Of a DNA stretch of 52,413 nucleotides, positions 23,078 to 33,269 are shown in pieces. Each line of letters starts with the position of its first letter. Position 1 is the stretch's first letter. The stretch comes from Lingula anatina (taxonomy: Eukaryota; Brachiopoda; Lingulata; Lingulida; Lingulidae): the NCBI RefSeq assembly GCF_001039355.2, contig NW_019774402.1, positions 752,057 to 804,469 of the forward strand, written 5' to 3'. The notes beneath the pieces are model-generated. The model searched no databases and had not been told where the DNA came from. It saw only the letters and a program-made list of their open reading frames with translations. The translations under genes and the position numbers were made by a program.

Positions 23078-23307
23078 CTGGAGCATCTTCAAATGTGGGA
23101 GGCCAAGACTGTAAATTGGCTATACGGGTGCAACTGAGTAGACCCTTGTCAATGTCAGCAAATTGTTTATCCAAAGATGACACCAAATTATCCAGAACTT
23201 TCCTCTTTTGGGCTTCATAAGCTGCAGATTGCCCCTGTAGTTGTTCCCCTTGATACTTATCACGCACAGTCAGGGCAGCTTGTAGTCTCCTCATGTTCAG
23301 GCCAGGA
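23078..23307 (-). pseudogene. hAT transposase exon 3, copy a
   Basis: This is the copy contiguous with exons 4 and 5. It is bounded by TTTTCAG and CCAG|GTCAGC and is the same length as copy b. Its product is a helical segment of the hAT insertion domain. Confidence 0.75.
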
Positions 23308-23516
23308 CTGAAAATACAAAGTTAATATCCCCACTAGTGCAAAACTGAATCAACAAGTCACTACATTTGTCTAACAAACTACAAGCAGGCACACACAATT
23401 TGCAGTGACCTGTACTTTAATTGTAAGCTTTCATCCAGAAGAAGCAGAAATGATAACATAAAGGAATAGTTTTTTATACAACACTATTAAATTTGCTGAC
23501 CTGGTATGAAGGTTGA

Positions 23517-23590
23517 NNNNNNNNNNNNNNNNNNNNNNNNNNNNNNNNNNNNNNNNNNNNNNNNNNNNNNNNNNNNNNNNNNNNNNNNNN
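23517..23590. other. Assembly gap (74 N)
   Basis: Run of N between two near-identical copies of the hAT exon 3-4 block. The flanking copies suggest the gap joins the two ends of a collapsed or duplicated tile. Confidence 0.98.
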
Positions 23591-23659
23591 GTTTTGAAGT
23601 TTGGTTCCAAGTTTCACCATTTACTATCTATCTCTATTTGCTCATAATGATGTACATAC

Positions 23660-23780
23660 TTTTCATAGAGGTCATGTTTCAAAGAGGTCCATTCTGCATC
23701 CATGACAGCCAAGTCGACACTTTGCTGCAGATGGTTATTAAAGTGATCTACCACTTGTGCCAGCATGTCATTACCAAAAT
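23660..23780 (-). pseudogene. hAT transposase exon 4, copy b
   Basis: Exon between TTTCACAG and AAAA|GTATGT containing DFGNDMLAQVVDHFNNHLQQ. It appears identical to copy a at 22759-22879. Confidence 0.7.
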
Positions 23781-23978
23781 CTGTGAAATAGATAAAATCA
23801 GAACAAAAATATTAGTATACTTAAGACACTTATGTTACTCATGAAAAATGTCAATAAACCTTTTCTAAAAATATTTGAGGCAGTACTGTTCTTTAGGTGA
23901 ATTTCTTAGATTATTTTTATAAGATTTGCAATAGTAACTTAGCAGAATTTACAACAGAAATGAACTGTTAATGCTGAC

Positions 23979-24208
23979 CTGGAGCATCTTCAAATGTGGG
24001 AGGCCAAGACTGTAAATTGGCTATACGGGTGCAACTGAGTAGACCCTTGTCAATGTCAGCAAATCGTTTATCCAAAGATGACACCAAATTATCCAGAACT
24101 TTCCTCTTTTGGGCTTCATAAGCTGCAGATTGCCCCTGTAGTTGTTCCCCTTGATACTTATCACGCACAGTCAGGGCAGCTTGTAGTCTCCTCATGTTCA
24201 GGCCAGGA
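23979..24208 (-). pseudogene. hAT transposase exon 3, copy b
   Basis: Complete exon between TTTTCAG and CCAG|GTCAGC containing VLDNLVSSLDKRFADIDKGL. It belongs to the 23591-24711 block, which repeats 22690-23516 with an offset of 901 bases. The only difference I noticed is Arg (CGT) where the other copy has Gln. Confidence 0.75.
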
Positions 24209-24401
24209 CTGAAAATACAAAGTTAATATCCCCACTAGTGCAAAACTGAATCAACAAGTCACTACATTTGTCTAACAAACTACAAGCAGGCACACACAAT
24301 TTGCAGTGACCTGTACTTTAATTGTAAGCTTTCATCCAGAAGAAGCAGAAATGATAACATAAAGGAATAGTTTTTTATACAACACTATTAAATTTGCTGA
24401 C

Positions 24402-24625
24402 CTGGTATGAAGGTTGATGATGTTGAGTGTGGTGGTTTCCAACTCCTGATGGACTTCATAAATACATGTCTGTCACTTCTGTAGTGCCATGGACAACCTC
24501 ACAAGAACAGCAACCAGACCTGTGAGAAAATGGGCAAAGAGCATTACATCTTTTGATCTCAGGAGCTTGATCAAGTGCTTGGCTTTGGATTGTACTGCTG
24601 ATGTTCCACTGGGAGTACTAGCTAC
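24402..24625 (-). pseudogene. hAT transposase exon 2, copy b
   Basis: Same exon as 27548-27771 with the same splice sites. Upstream of its acceptor the match with copy c runs only to about 24711. There the sequence switches to a retroelement N-terminal ORF, marking the left edge of the insert. Confidence 0.75.
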
Positions 24626-24702
24626 CTGTTGTAAGAAACAAAAAATAGAGTAGCATAATCTGAGATTCAGTAAAATTGACCATATCATTTACATTAATAA
24701 TA

Positions 24703-24960
24703 TCACAAAAGTTTCAGGAGATCTTCAATGTCATATTCTGAAACATTGCTTTCGCTTTCCTCACTATCAGAGGAAGACTCTGGCCTGTCTATTTCAACTT
24801 TTTGTCTCTTTCGCAAGGGCTCTTCCTTTGCAGTGAAAGCATTACTTAATGCTTCTACTGCACTTGCCATGACAGCCATTGATTCTTTCATATTTTCAAG
24901 ATCATTTGAGTGATTTTCACTACTCTCAGTAGCCATTGTGCACAAACTTGTGTGAGGCAC
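24703..24960 (-). pseudogene. Retroelement N-terminal ORF, gag-like
   Basis: The frame starts at an ATG and reads MATESSENHSNDLENMKESM, then a basic RKRQKVE patch and a Ser/Asp/Glu-rich stretch (SSSDSEESESNVSEYDIEDL). It is cut off at the boundary with hAT exon sequence at about 24711. Short acidic N-terminal regions like this occur in gag proteins of DIRS-type and other retroelements. There is no zinc knuckle to confirm it. Confidence 0.35.
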
Positions 24961-25009
24961 AGAACTAACACTGCAGCAGTTTCCCGTGGAAACTCCCTCC
25001 GTGAGGGTG

Positions 25010-27095
25010 TGGCTACAGCTGTTTTATATCAAGTGTCAACACTGCCCCGTGAGCAGTGTGAGAAACACTTCTGACCAGTTGCTGAACTAGCAGCAGAATG
25101 ACCAGAGCTGGCATGCAGTCTCTCACGTGACTCCGTAGTGACAATGATTGATGGTGAGATAGAATTGTGCTCAACTCCTGTGCAGTTGGGGGCCATGGCA
25201 TTACACTAGATGTTTTAAATGCCTCCAGTATCATAAAATGCAGAGCAAGTGCTGCATGTTCTGTTTGATGTGATGTTAAATGCACAGGTATCAGTTCCAT
25301 TAACAGTAATTGCTGTAATAGGAGGTCCAACTCTCCAGGGTGTAGCATACAAAAGGTGGTGTATGGTGTATGCAATTGATTTGCCTTGATATCTACAGAG
25401 AAGCTTTTATCATTTGCAGTTTGTTACATATCAGGCACACCAGTGAAGTCTTTAAAATATTCTGCTGCTTCAGCATCCTTGTATATCCTCCTGGTATTCC
25501 TGTTGTTCATGTCCAAGTTGTTGTTGCACTCTTGCTGCTAGTTCATCCCACTTGTTTTCTTATAATGAGTGTACATTCTGAAATGCTTGTCCAGGTCCTA
25601 ACTGTAGCTCTTCTTTGGTTCAGCAATAACTTGACCATCTTTCCTCACAGCTATCCAAGGGTGGTGGGGTTCTTTTGCTCCCTGAGAATCTGCTCTCAAA
25701 ATAAAGTCCTTTTTACATGTCTTGTAGTGAAACACTGTTTGAACCCATTCAGACACAAGGAATTTGTGAGCATCAAGTGACTTTAAATTTTCCATAGCCT
25801 CCTGGTGTAGATCCTCACAAACATCATAATGTATGTGTTGTCAACATCGACAAATCAATCAGGCTGTCACATGTGCATGGCAGTTGAGTTCTTTGACCTC
25901 TTTAGCACGGTCATCAGGCGCAATGCCTTCTAAAATCTCAGAGTCATTCACGACAAACTTCGTAAGATTTAACCCACCCTCAGCTATTGCCAGTTTCACG
26001 CCTACGATCACTTCCGAGGCTTCTTCTTTCGACTTAAATGACTTCAGTAAAGCATCTGCGTAAAAATGCCATAATACGGTGTCTCTAACAGGATTACCAG
26101 CATCGGGATCTCTAACTGCATGCCTCAGTGCAAACGAGCCAGCACTGCCAGACTTGCACTCCGAATAAGTGCACTTCCATGTGATAATGCATGATAGAAT
26201 CATCTTCACGCCATATAAAATGCAAAGCGTTTCTGTCATATGTAGGCACAGTCACTTAATAATACATTGATTGAATGTCGGCCATAACAGCATATTTAAA
26301 CTGTCTGAACCACAGAAGGGCACTCATAAGCTGGTTCATAAGCACTGGACCTTGAAAGCATTGATCATTTAAACTGACAGCGGAGCATTTGCATGAGCAA
26401 TCAAAAACTACTGTGAATTTGTCAGGCTTGGCTTGCACTTGTAATGTTAATTAAGCATTTAGTTTATAAATCAGATCTGTTACATTTTACAAAAATCAAC
26501 ATTACACAAGTGCCAATACTAGCAAGTCTGTGTCGTAGTCTTCACATCCGCTGTGTGCACTGTTGTTCTGAGCCACGCATGTTTCTTCTGAAATTCCGGT
26601 GTCACGTGTACGGTCCGTTCTGCGTGAACCATCCTGACCGATTGTACACGCAGCAGTCGCGTGTAAGAACCGTGTTATACTTGGCTAGTGCATTGATTTG
26701 GCCTGTTCGTTTCCTACCTCATATACTTACTATAATGGGGGTATTTCTAGGTAAAATTCATGTGTTGAGTTTGTAATTGATAATTTTGATTTTTTGATAG
26801 AAAATTACTTCGACGCATTGCATGGATGAACCTACCGTGGACAGGCCGTCGTTATTCAGTTATTCAGTTGTTGGCCTACTACATGTTTTATTGTGTTGAT
26901 TTTTACTAGGCTAGTGTGTTGATATATAGCCACCTGAAGGAAATTGCAGTAGAAGTAAACAATAAATACTTGCTATACATCTTACATGAACAACTATAAG
27001 ATATGAATATTTCTAAAAATTCTGTTCGAATTTGCAGTTTGTTCTTAACAGTGTATATTTATTATACTTTAAATAATGTTTATTGTACCACCAGC
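25010..27095 (-). mobile_element. BEL/Pao retrotransposon fragment, copy 1
   Basis: Minus-strand frames carry a BEL/Pao reverse transcriptase: DKFTVVFDCSCKCSAVSLND, CFQGPVLMNQL, YAVMADIQSMYY, then FALRHAVRD. The catalytic box is altered to FYADALL where YVDD is expected. IAPDDRAKEVKEL is the family's linker after RT. Further down, offset frames (25013-25780) match the same parts of copy 2 (36889-39189), so this is one repeated unit and not a complete element; no RNase H or integrase is seen. It lies inside the hAT. Confidence 0.7.
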
Positions 27096-27196
27096 GTAGG
27101 CACTGGCGGTACACATGGTTTTAGTCCCGACCCGTATGTTACCGCTTCTCCTCCTAGACGGTAATGGCCTCCATACCCATCTCTTGGATTTAGGTN

Positions 27197-27354
27197 AAAT
27201 GTCAGCAAATCGTTTATCCAAAGATGACACCAAATTATCCAGAACTTTCCTCTTTTGGGCTTCATAAGCTGCAGATTGCCCCTGTAGTTGTTCCCCTTGA
27301 TACTTATCACGCACAGTCAGGGCAGCTTGTAGTCTCCTCATGTTCAGGCCAGGA
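27197..27354 (-). pseudogene. hAT transposase exon 3, copy c, truncated
   Basis: TTTTCAG is followed by NMRRLQAALTVRDKYQGEQL and more of exon 3. The copy breaks off at an ambiguous base (27196) where unrelated sequence starts. Full copies are at 23979-24208 and 23078-23307. The break is either the edge of a duplication around the retroelement insert or an assembly join. Confidence 0.7.
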
Positions 27355-27547
27355 CTGAAAATACAAAGTTAATATCCCCACTAGTGCAAAACTGAATCAA
27401 CAAGTCACTACATTTGTCTAACAAACTACAAGCAGGCACACACAATTTGCAGTGACCTGTACTTTAATTGTAAGCTTTCATCCAGAAGAAGCAGAAATGA
27501 TAACATAAAGGAATAGTTTTTTATACAACACTATTAAATTTGCTGAC

Positions 27548-27771
27548 CTGGTATGAAGGTTGAAGTTGTTGAGTGTGGTGGTTTCCAACTCCTGATGGAC
27601 TTCATAAATACATGTCTGTCGCTTCTGTAGTGCCATGGACAACCTCACAAGAACAGCAACCAGATCTGTGAGAAAATGGGCAAAGAGCATTACATCTTTT
27701 GATCTCAGGAGCTTGATCAAGTGCTTGGCTTTGGATTGTACTGCTGATGTTCCACTGGGAGTACTAGCTAC
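27548..27771 (-). pseudogene. hAT transposase exon 2, copy c
   Basis: TTACAACAG and CCAG|GTCAGC bound a frame containing SAVQSKAKHLIKLLRSKDVM. It follows exon 1 directly on the minus strand and has the expected helical insertion-domain composition. It differs from copy b at 24402-24625 by a handful of bases, including GAAGTTG against GATGATG near the donor. Confidence 0.75.
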
Positions 27772-28098
27772 CTGTTGTAAGAAACAAAAAATAGAGTAGC
27801 ATAATCTGAGATTCAGTAAAATTGACCATATCATTTACATTAATAATATCACAAAAATTGATTGTGCTATTGTTAACTTTTTATTTACTTATGCCTATTA
27901 TATAATATTAATTATAGTTATATGTTTAGATCTATGTTAATTGTTAAAAAATACATCTAAATATCATCATTGTGATATTATATTGATGATTTACTATATT
28001 TGTCAGTTTATATGTTCTTGTTACAGGTTTACAGTTATTGTTATAACTTAAAAAAAATAAAAAATACACTTCCATTTGTCAATGTGAAAAATATGTAC

Positions 28099-29370
28099 CT
28101 CATTCAGATGCAGGGCAAAGGCTTTGTAGCCTTTCCAGATTACATTCAGTGCTGTCATGGTGTGCCCAAGCCACCGAGTGCCACCAACTCTAGTTGGCAT
28201 AGCCGCAGGGATCTTCAGAGCCTCAAATGCTGCACAGAGACCACTTGTCTGCTTGGCACTTTTGTGATACATCTTGTACAATTCATCCATCAAAGTGTAT
28301 ACCTTCTTGTAGAGAGGTGTGTTGGAGAGAACATCTTTGAATGATAACTCAATACGATGTGACATGCATTGTACCATAATGATTTCTGGCGATATATTTC
28401 TTCTAAACAGAGCTATAACCCCTGAGATCTGTCCTGTGTTGACTGAAGCTCCATCTCCTGCAAATCCTATTATTCGCCTCTGAATGTCCTACAATCTCAG
28501 TTCCCTGGCATTCAGGGCTGCCATTATGGCATCATAAATACCTGCAGCATTTGCAAATGCACAAGCCACCATCCCAACAAAGTAACAATGAGTGACACCA
28601 TTTATGGCGAAGTGGATATACACAACCTCATTTTCTGTAACAGAAATATCTGTAGTACCATCTGACATAACTGTAATAAAGGTAGCCTGAGATAACATGT
28701 CTTCAATCTTATTGCGCTCCACCTCTGCAATTAATATCATAAACTGTTTGGCACTGTGTTCATTTTTGTATGTTTGACCTATGTCAATGCATTTTTTCTC
28801 ATCGAGCTCACACTGCCACACAAAATCGGAAAGTGGTCGAGACTTTTTGGTAAGTGCATGAACAGTTCGTACCAGGTGCTGAACTTTATCAAAAGTTGAC
28901 TTATTGAGGGCTTGAATTGACTTTTCTGCAATACTTGTGCTAGAGGAGTCCCTTTTTGCTGACAAATATCGCTTGGCATAACGGTGTCCTTCGGACACTG
29001 CATGAGTAGCTAGTGAGTCATGCCTAAGGTTGCATGACCCGCCTATTACAAACGCACCATGGGCATACTTGTGAAATTTATCTGGTTGTTTCCTAGAAAC
29101 CAATGGTGCAAATACACTCCGACAGGTCTTGCAAAAAAGTTTGACGTTTAAACTGTCAGTGTCATCAAAAATTAACCACAAAAATTCAGTTTTCCATGAT
29201 GGCACAACTGACCTTTTCCTTTTTGTGTCATCATACACTTTATTGGACTGTCTGATATCTTCCTGCGTTTTTTTCTTGCATGCTGGGGCATCATTTTCAT
29301 TATTGCTGTTAGCACCAAAATACTTGTACAAGGTGGACTGCGACTTCTTACACGCCGTCTTGTAGACTCC
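28099..29370 (-). pseudogene. hAT transposase exon 1 (BED/TTF finger, first catalytic Asp)
   Basis: The exon encodes the N-terminal about 410 residues of a hAT transposase. In order: a basic KKSQSTLYKYFG stretch, a zinc-finger module (KLFCKTC then HAVSEGH), FITVMSDGTTDIS (first Asp), GFAGDGASVN (second Asp), CMSHRIEL, and GTRWLGH with the hAT-conserved Trp. A single in-frame TAG at 28489-28491 stops it between LRL and DIQ; the frame continues unchanged beyond. The donor GAG|GTACAT ends it. No ATG lies between an upstream stop and the KKSQST segment, so the true start is uncertain and may be in an upstream exon. Confidence 0.8.
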
Positions 29371-29473
29371 ACATGCGTCGTGACGTCATTCAAATATTTT
29401 TTAATGAGAAAGAAATCGTAGCTTACGTAAATGTTAAGAAAATTACAATTACAGATTATAGAAAAATCAAAAC

Positions 29474-29760
29474 TTAAACTTTGTAATAAGAAGAGATTGT
29501 GTTGTTTTGAACTTGAATGATCATGCATTGTTCGTTATTCTCGTAAACAAGCATGTAAATGCCGCGTTTGATACTTTGTATCAGACGCGAAGGATCTTTG
29601 CCCCCTGAACTACTTGGATGTCTCTGCGCTCGACAATATGTACTTGTGTTTGCGGAATGAGCCGAGGATTGCCGCTTGAGGATCTTTGCGCTAGGCATGC
29701 CAGGAAAACGGTGACTAAGCATGTACTTTCTGTTTTAGTTCATTTGTCGAGAGTGTCGAT
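29474..29760 (-). promoter_or_regulatory. Upstream region of hAT transposase with small ORF
   Basis: This sits between the hAT right terminus and exon 1. An 82-codon frame starts at an ATG (29722 on the minus strand) and contains MPSAKILKRQSSAHSAN, with a possible donor AAG|TACATA. It may be an upstream coding exon, which would supply the missing start codon, or untranslated leader. Evidence is only position and an open frame. Confidence 0.3.
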
Positions 29761-31496
29761 TTCTTGAAGGGTGAGCCTCATTGTTTTTGTTTTATTTCAA
29801 CCAAATGTGCTTAATATGAACGGGCATATTGATATACAATTATTTTAGAGGCCAGAAAATGGCCAGACCGATGGACTGGCAACTTTTGGAAAGAGACCGC
29901 CTGGGTGATAATTGAGCCGTCCCGGGCTGCCGGACGGTCCTTATTCGTACCCTGCTCTTAGACGCTGACATGTTATTTACCGAAGATCATATTGGGTTCC
30001 TTTTCCCAACTACATATGGTAAGGTCCTAGTACATGTCTAGTAGTATATATAAATTATATTTTAGTGTTTACTCTAATGATTTTCCTATTTGATTACACT
30101 GGGCATTTTATTAATCAAAGTTATGAATTATTTTATTAGCCACTTTGGTCACTGTACATGTGATGTTGAAGCAAAGAAATGTACCTAATAAACAGTTGAA
30201 TTTGAATTCTTCTATCTTGCAGTAAATGTATATATGTCTTTTTATGCCTAAAATAGGGTCTAGGATTATGAGTGCAATATTGTTCATACAATATTTTCAT
30301 TAAATTTTGCAGGCACATCAACGGAAACCATAAGCTCATGGGGATTCATTATACATGGAGGAATTGATGGACAATCTCGTCTTTGTGTATTCTTGAAATG
30401 TGGTACATCTAACAAATCACAAGTTGTTATGGAGCATTTTATGGAAGCAGTCGACACTTATGGCTGTCCTCTTCGTGTGCGTTCCGATTATGGAACCGAG
30501 AACGTTGAAGTAGCACGATATATGATTGAAACAAGAGGACCTAACAGAGGCAGTTTCCCGACAGACAAGTCAACTCACAATCAACGAATAGAGAGGCTGT
30601 GGAGGGATGTCCGTGAGTGCGTGACCAGCATTTTTTCAGACATTTTCCATTTCATGGAGGATGAAGGAATTGCCAACAGGTATGATGAGCTGCATATCTT
30701 GGCCATGCATTATGTCTTTTGTCCCAGGATAAATAGAGCCCTTGAAGAATTTAGGGAACAATGGAACAATCATCCTATGCGAACATCTCAAAACAGGAGT
30801 GCAAGTATGCTTTGGTATGAAGGGATGCTGAGGAATCCCACCCTCGTCTATGATGGGCCAGTCGAATTTAATGATTCTGATGAGCCCGTGCCAAACATTA
30901 CCACCAATAACAATGTCCAAGTCCATGAACTGTCGCTTCAACTTACTCCAGATATCATTGAGATTCTTAACAACCAAACTGACCCACTCGTTGAAGATGA
31001 ATGTTGAGGAATTGATACACTTAGAAGGACTGTTGACTTGCTATCACATATTGTACATGTATCATAAATATCCACATTGAAAAAAAGATAATCAGAGAAT
31101 AAAGTATTTTTTTCAAGGAAAACTTATCTTTTATTGAGACTTTCTCCAATATTAAACTGACAATAATAATGCATTGATACGGTAGATATAATGGCAGCAT
31201 TTCTTGACTTCATGGTTTTGACTAACTGAGTTTAAAAATATAGTAATCTATGTTGAAAGTACTATGACATATTAAAAAACTACTACTCGTAGAAAAACTT
31301 CACTTTTTGAACTGCAAGACCACCAAGTCTTGAATTGAATACTTTGGCAAATTCAATGTATTGACATTTATGGCAGGTATCAATTATTACAGTATGATAT
31401 GGTTTTGACTTAGAAATTTGAAAATATAGAAATATGTTGAAAATCCTAAGGATAATAAAGTCCATAAAATCTCAAATTGTCAGTAGGTCCTACAAG

Positions 31497-32164
31497 TTAG
31501 TCTCTTATAATTGAAGGACTGCACTGCACAGCTAAATCTATCTGTTCCTTGAAATGGTCTTTCCCTGTATAGTCCCACACTGGCAGAATGATGGTAGGTC
31601 CACATGTACTACTTGTGGGTAATGGACCCTTCGGCTCCAATTCATACATCAGAAGTGGTTCACGCCCATCACCCCAGCCAATGATGGGCACTTCCTCCAC
31701 TCCAGATGCAAAAAGCAATATATCTAGGGCACTAACTTTGGTTTCACCTGAGAATAACAGGAACTTCATTTCAACAATAAAACTACAAATAAAGAAATTG
31801 TGAACCAACTCTAGTCATGATAGTTTATTGATTTTTCATTTTCTTCTTTTTAAAACCTTGCAGTGGTCTGAAACACATGGATTTAGTTTCTCACATTTAC
31901 TTTGTAGGACGGAATAGGATTACATGTACCTCTGTCAACCATTCTCGGATAGTCCGTCCACAATTCCATGAGGTCTTCCTCTTTTGATTGCTGATTGGCA
32001 CCTTCATCAGAAACACTGGTTTGAACATTTCCAATAAATCAGTACCAGTAACTGCCATCTTATTTCCAGCAACCAACAGTGATCGCATTGTTGTGGGAAA
32101 ATTACGTATGAGGTTCAAAAACTCATAACTCTTCAGTCCATTAATGAAATCTTCTAATTCTGAC
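31497..32164 (-). pseudogene. HECT E3 ubiquitin-ligase C-terminus (G2E3-like), partial
   Basis: Two minus-strand exons (31930-32164 and 31497-31747) join in phase. The first reads SELEDFINGLKSYEFLNLI and, after a one-base loss in a T run near 32011, SKEEDLMELWTDYPRMVDRG. The second reads DILLFASGVEEVPIIGWGDG and PTSSTCGPTIILPVWDY. The TCxxxxxLP motif carries the HECT catalytic Cys that accepts ubiquitin. This is the C-lobe of G2/M-phase-specific E3-like proteins, a multicopy family in aquatic animals. The N-terminal part is missing; a Helentron-like array starts about 110 bases upstream. It converges on the integrase gene with 489 bases between stops. Confidence 0.7.
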
Positions 32165-32274
32165 CTGAAATTAAAACAATAGTTTCATTTAATGCCGGGC
32201 ATCATGATTCTGATATTAACTACAACCCCTGTGGTCCTATAAATAATTGAATGTGTTGCATAAGGCCACATTTT

Positions 32275-32304
32275 TATGTACAGACACAGATGTGTCTGTA
32301 CATA
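32275..32304. repeat. Perfect palindrome, 14-bp arms
   Basis: TATGTACAGACACA, two central bases GA, then the exact inverse. The same 30 bases recur unchanged at 39821-39850, where they open the same element family. This is likely a terminal or subterminal structure of a Helentron-like element. Confidence 0.85.
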
Positions 32305-32315
32305 TAGCCATCACC

Positions 32316-32356
32316 TGCGTCCGTCGTCGCCGTCACCGTCGCCGTCGTCGCCGTGC
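32316..32356. repeat. CGTCGC-type microsatellite
   Basis: GC-rich run of CGTCGC/CGTCAC units between the palindrome and the 161-bp array. The other copy has a GCCGAT run in the same place (39866-39904). The slot is conserved while the repeat word has changed. Confidence 0.8.
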
Positions 32357-32363
32357 ACTTTTA

Positions 32364-33165
32364 CCGATAACACGATAAGTGGAAAACCGTTTTTTCTTTT
32401 GGTTTGAAACTTACAGAATTTATGAATATTCATGATACGCAGGTCAAGTTCGAAAATCAGCATGATCGGGCCATTTTTAGGGTAATTATGCTGTTTTTTC
32501 ACTTTTTTCAGCATATATGCAGTACCGATAACACGATAAGTGGAAAACAATTTTACCTTTTGGCTTGAAACTTACAGAACTGATGAATATTCATAATACG
32601 CAGGTCAAGTTCGAAAATCAGCATGATCAGGCCATTTTTAGGGAATTTATGCTGTTTTTTCACTTTTTTCAGCATATATGCAGCACCGATAACACGATAG
32701 ATGGAAAACCATATTACTTTTTGGCTTGAAACTTATGAAACTGATGAATATTCATAATACGCAGGTCAAGTTCGAAAATCAGCATGATCGGGCCATTTTT
32801 AGGGAAGTTATGCTGTTTTTTCACTTTTTTCAGCATTTATGCAGCAACGATAACATGATAAGTGGAAAACCATTTTACCTTTTGGCTTGAAACTTACAGA
32901 ACTGATGAATATTAATAATACGCAGGTCAAGTTCGAAAATTGGCTTGATTGGACTATTTTTACAAATTTAAAGTTATGCTGTTTTTTCCCATTATTCAGC
33001 ATATATGCAACACTGATAACACATTTTAAGGAAAACCAATCAGCCTTTTGTCTTGAAACTCACAGGAGTGATCAGTCTGACTAGTATACAGATCAAGTTT
33101 GAAAATAAGCTTGATCAGTTAAGTTTTGATGAAGTTATTAGCCCTTTTGTATATAAGTGGTTTTT
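32364..33165 (+). repeat. 161-bp tandem array, about five units
   Basis: Unit starts (CCGATAACACGATAAGTGG) fall at 32364, 32525, 32686, 32847 and about 33013. Each unit contains GATGAATATTCATAATACGC and CAAGTTCGAAAATCAGCATG. Units diverge toward the right. The copy at 39.9 kb has one unit only. Confidence 0.85.
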
Positions 33166-33269
33166 CTTCAGATTTAATTCTTAGGCATGTTGACAGTCTC
33201 ATTATGGAACTAATTAGATATGAAAAAGTGTTGTTTTGACATTTTCTGCTTCTTAACAATATTGTTAGT

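Larger units (their letters stand above)
21801..29954 (-). mobile_element. ZNF862-like hAT DNA transposon, nested host of other inserts
   Basis: The ends are CAGGGTATGAAATTCG on the left and the inverse of CAGGGTACGAATAAGG on the right. The target CTCTTAG is duplicated at 21794-21800 and 29955-29961, and removing the element reconnects the integrase exon exactly. Seven bases are certain, against the usual eight for hAT. The transposase gene lies on the minus strand. Retroelement sequence and assembly-related duplicates of exons 2-4 enlarge the interior. Confidence 0.85.
20878..31007 (+). pseudogene. Spliced DDE integrase-core gene, split by hAT insertion
   Basis: This belongs to the rve-type integrase-core proteins found in many copies in fish, cnidarian and mollusc genomes. 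Exons are 20878-21475, 21731-21800 continued at 29962-30018, and 30313-31007. Visible pieces are an MSRRRQTRYP start, an HTH-like segment (VECMREMGFKWRSIAKIM), IRIQRRRVRESLKRIDP, VRSDYGTENVEVARYM (second Asp) and HNQRIERLWRDV (catalytic Glu). Defects: a frame offset near 21000, a T7 run at 21345-21351 shifting the frame, an 8.15-kb hAT in exon 2, and a TGA at 29966. Two indels after the exon 3 acceptor scramble the WHID-GNHKL block, so the first catalytic Asp is lost. The long C-terminal frame is otherwise intact. Confidence 0.8.
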
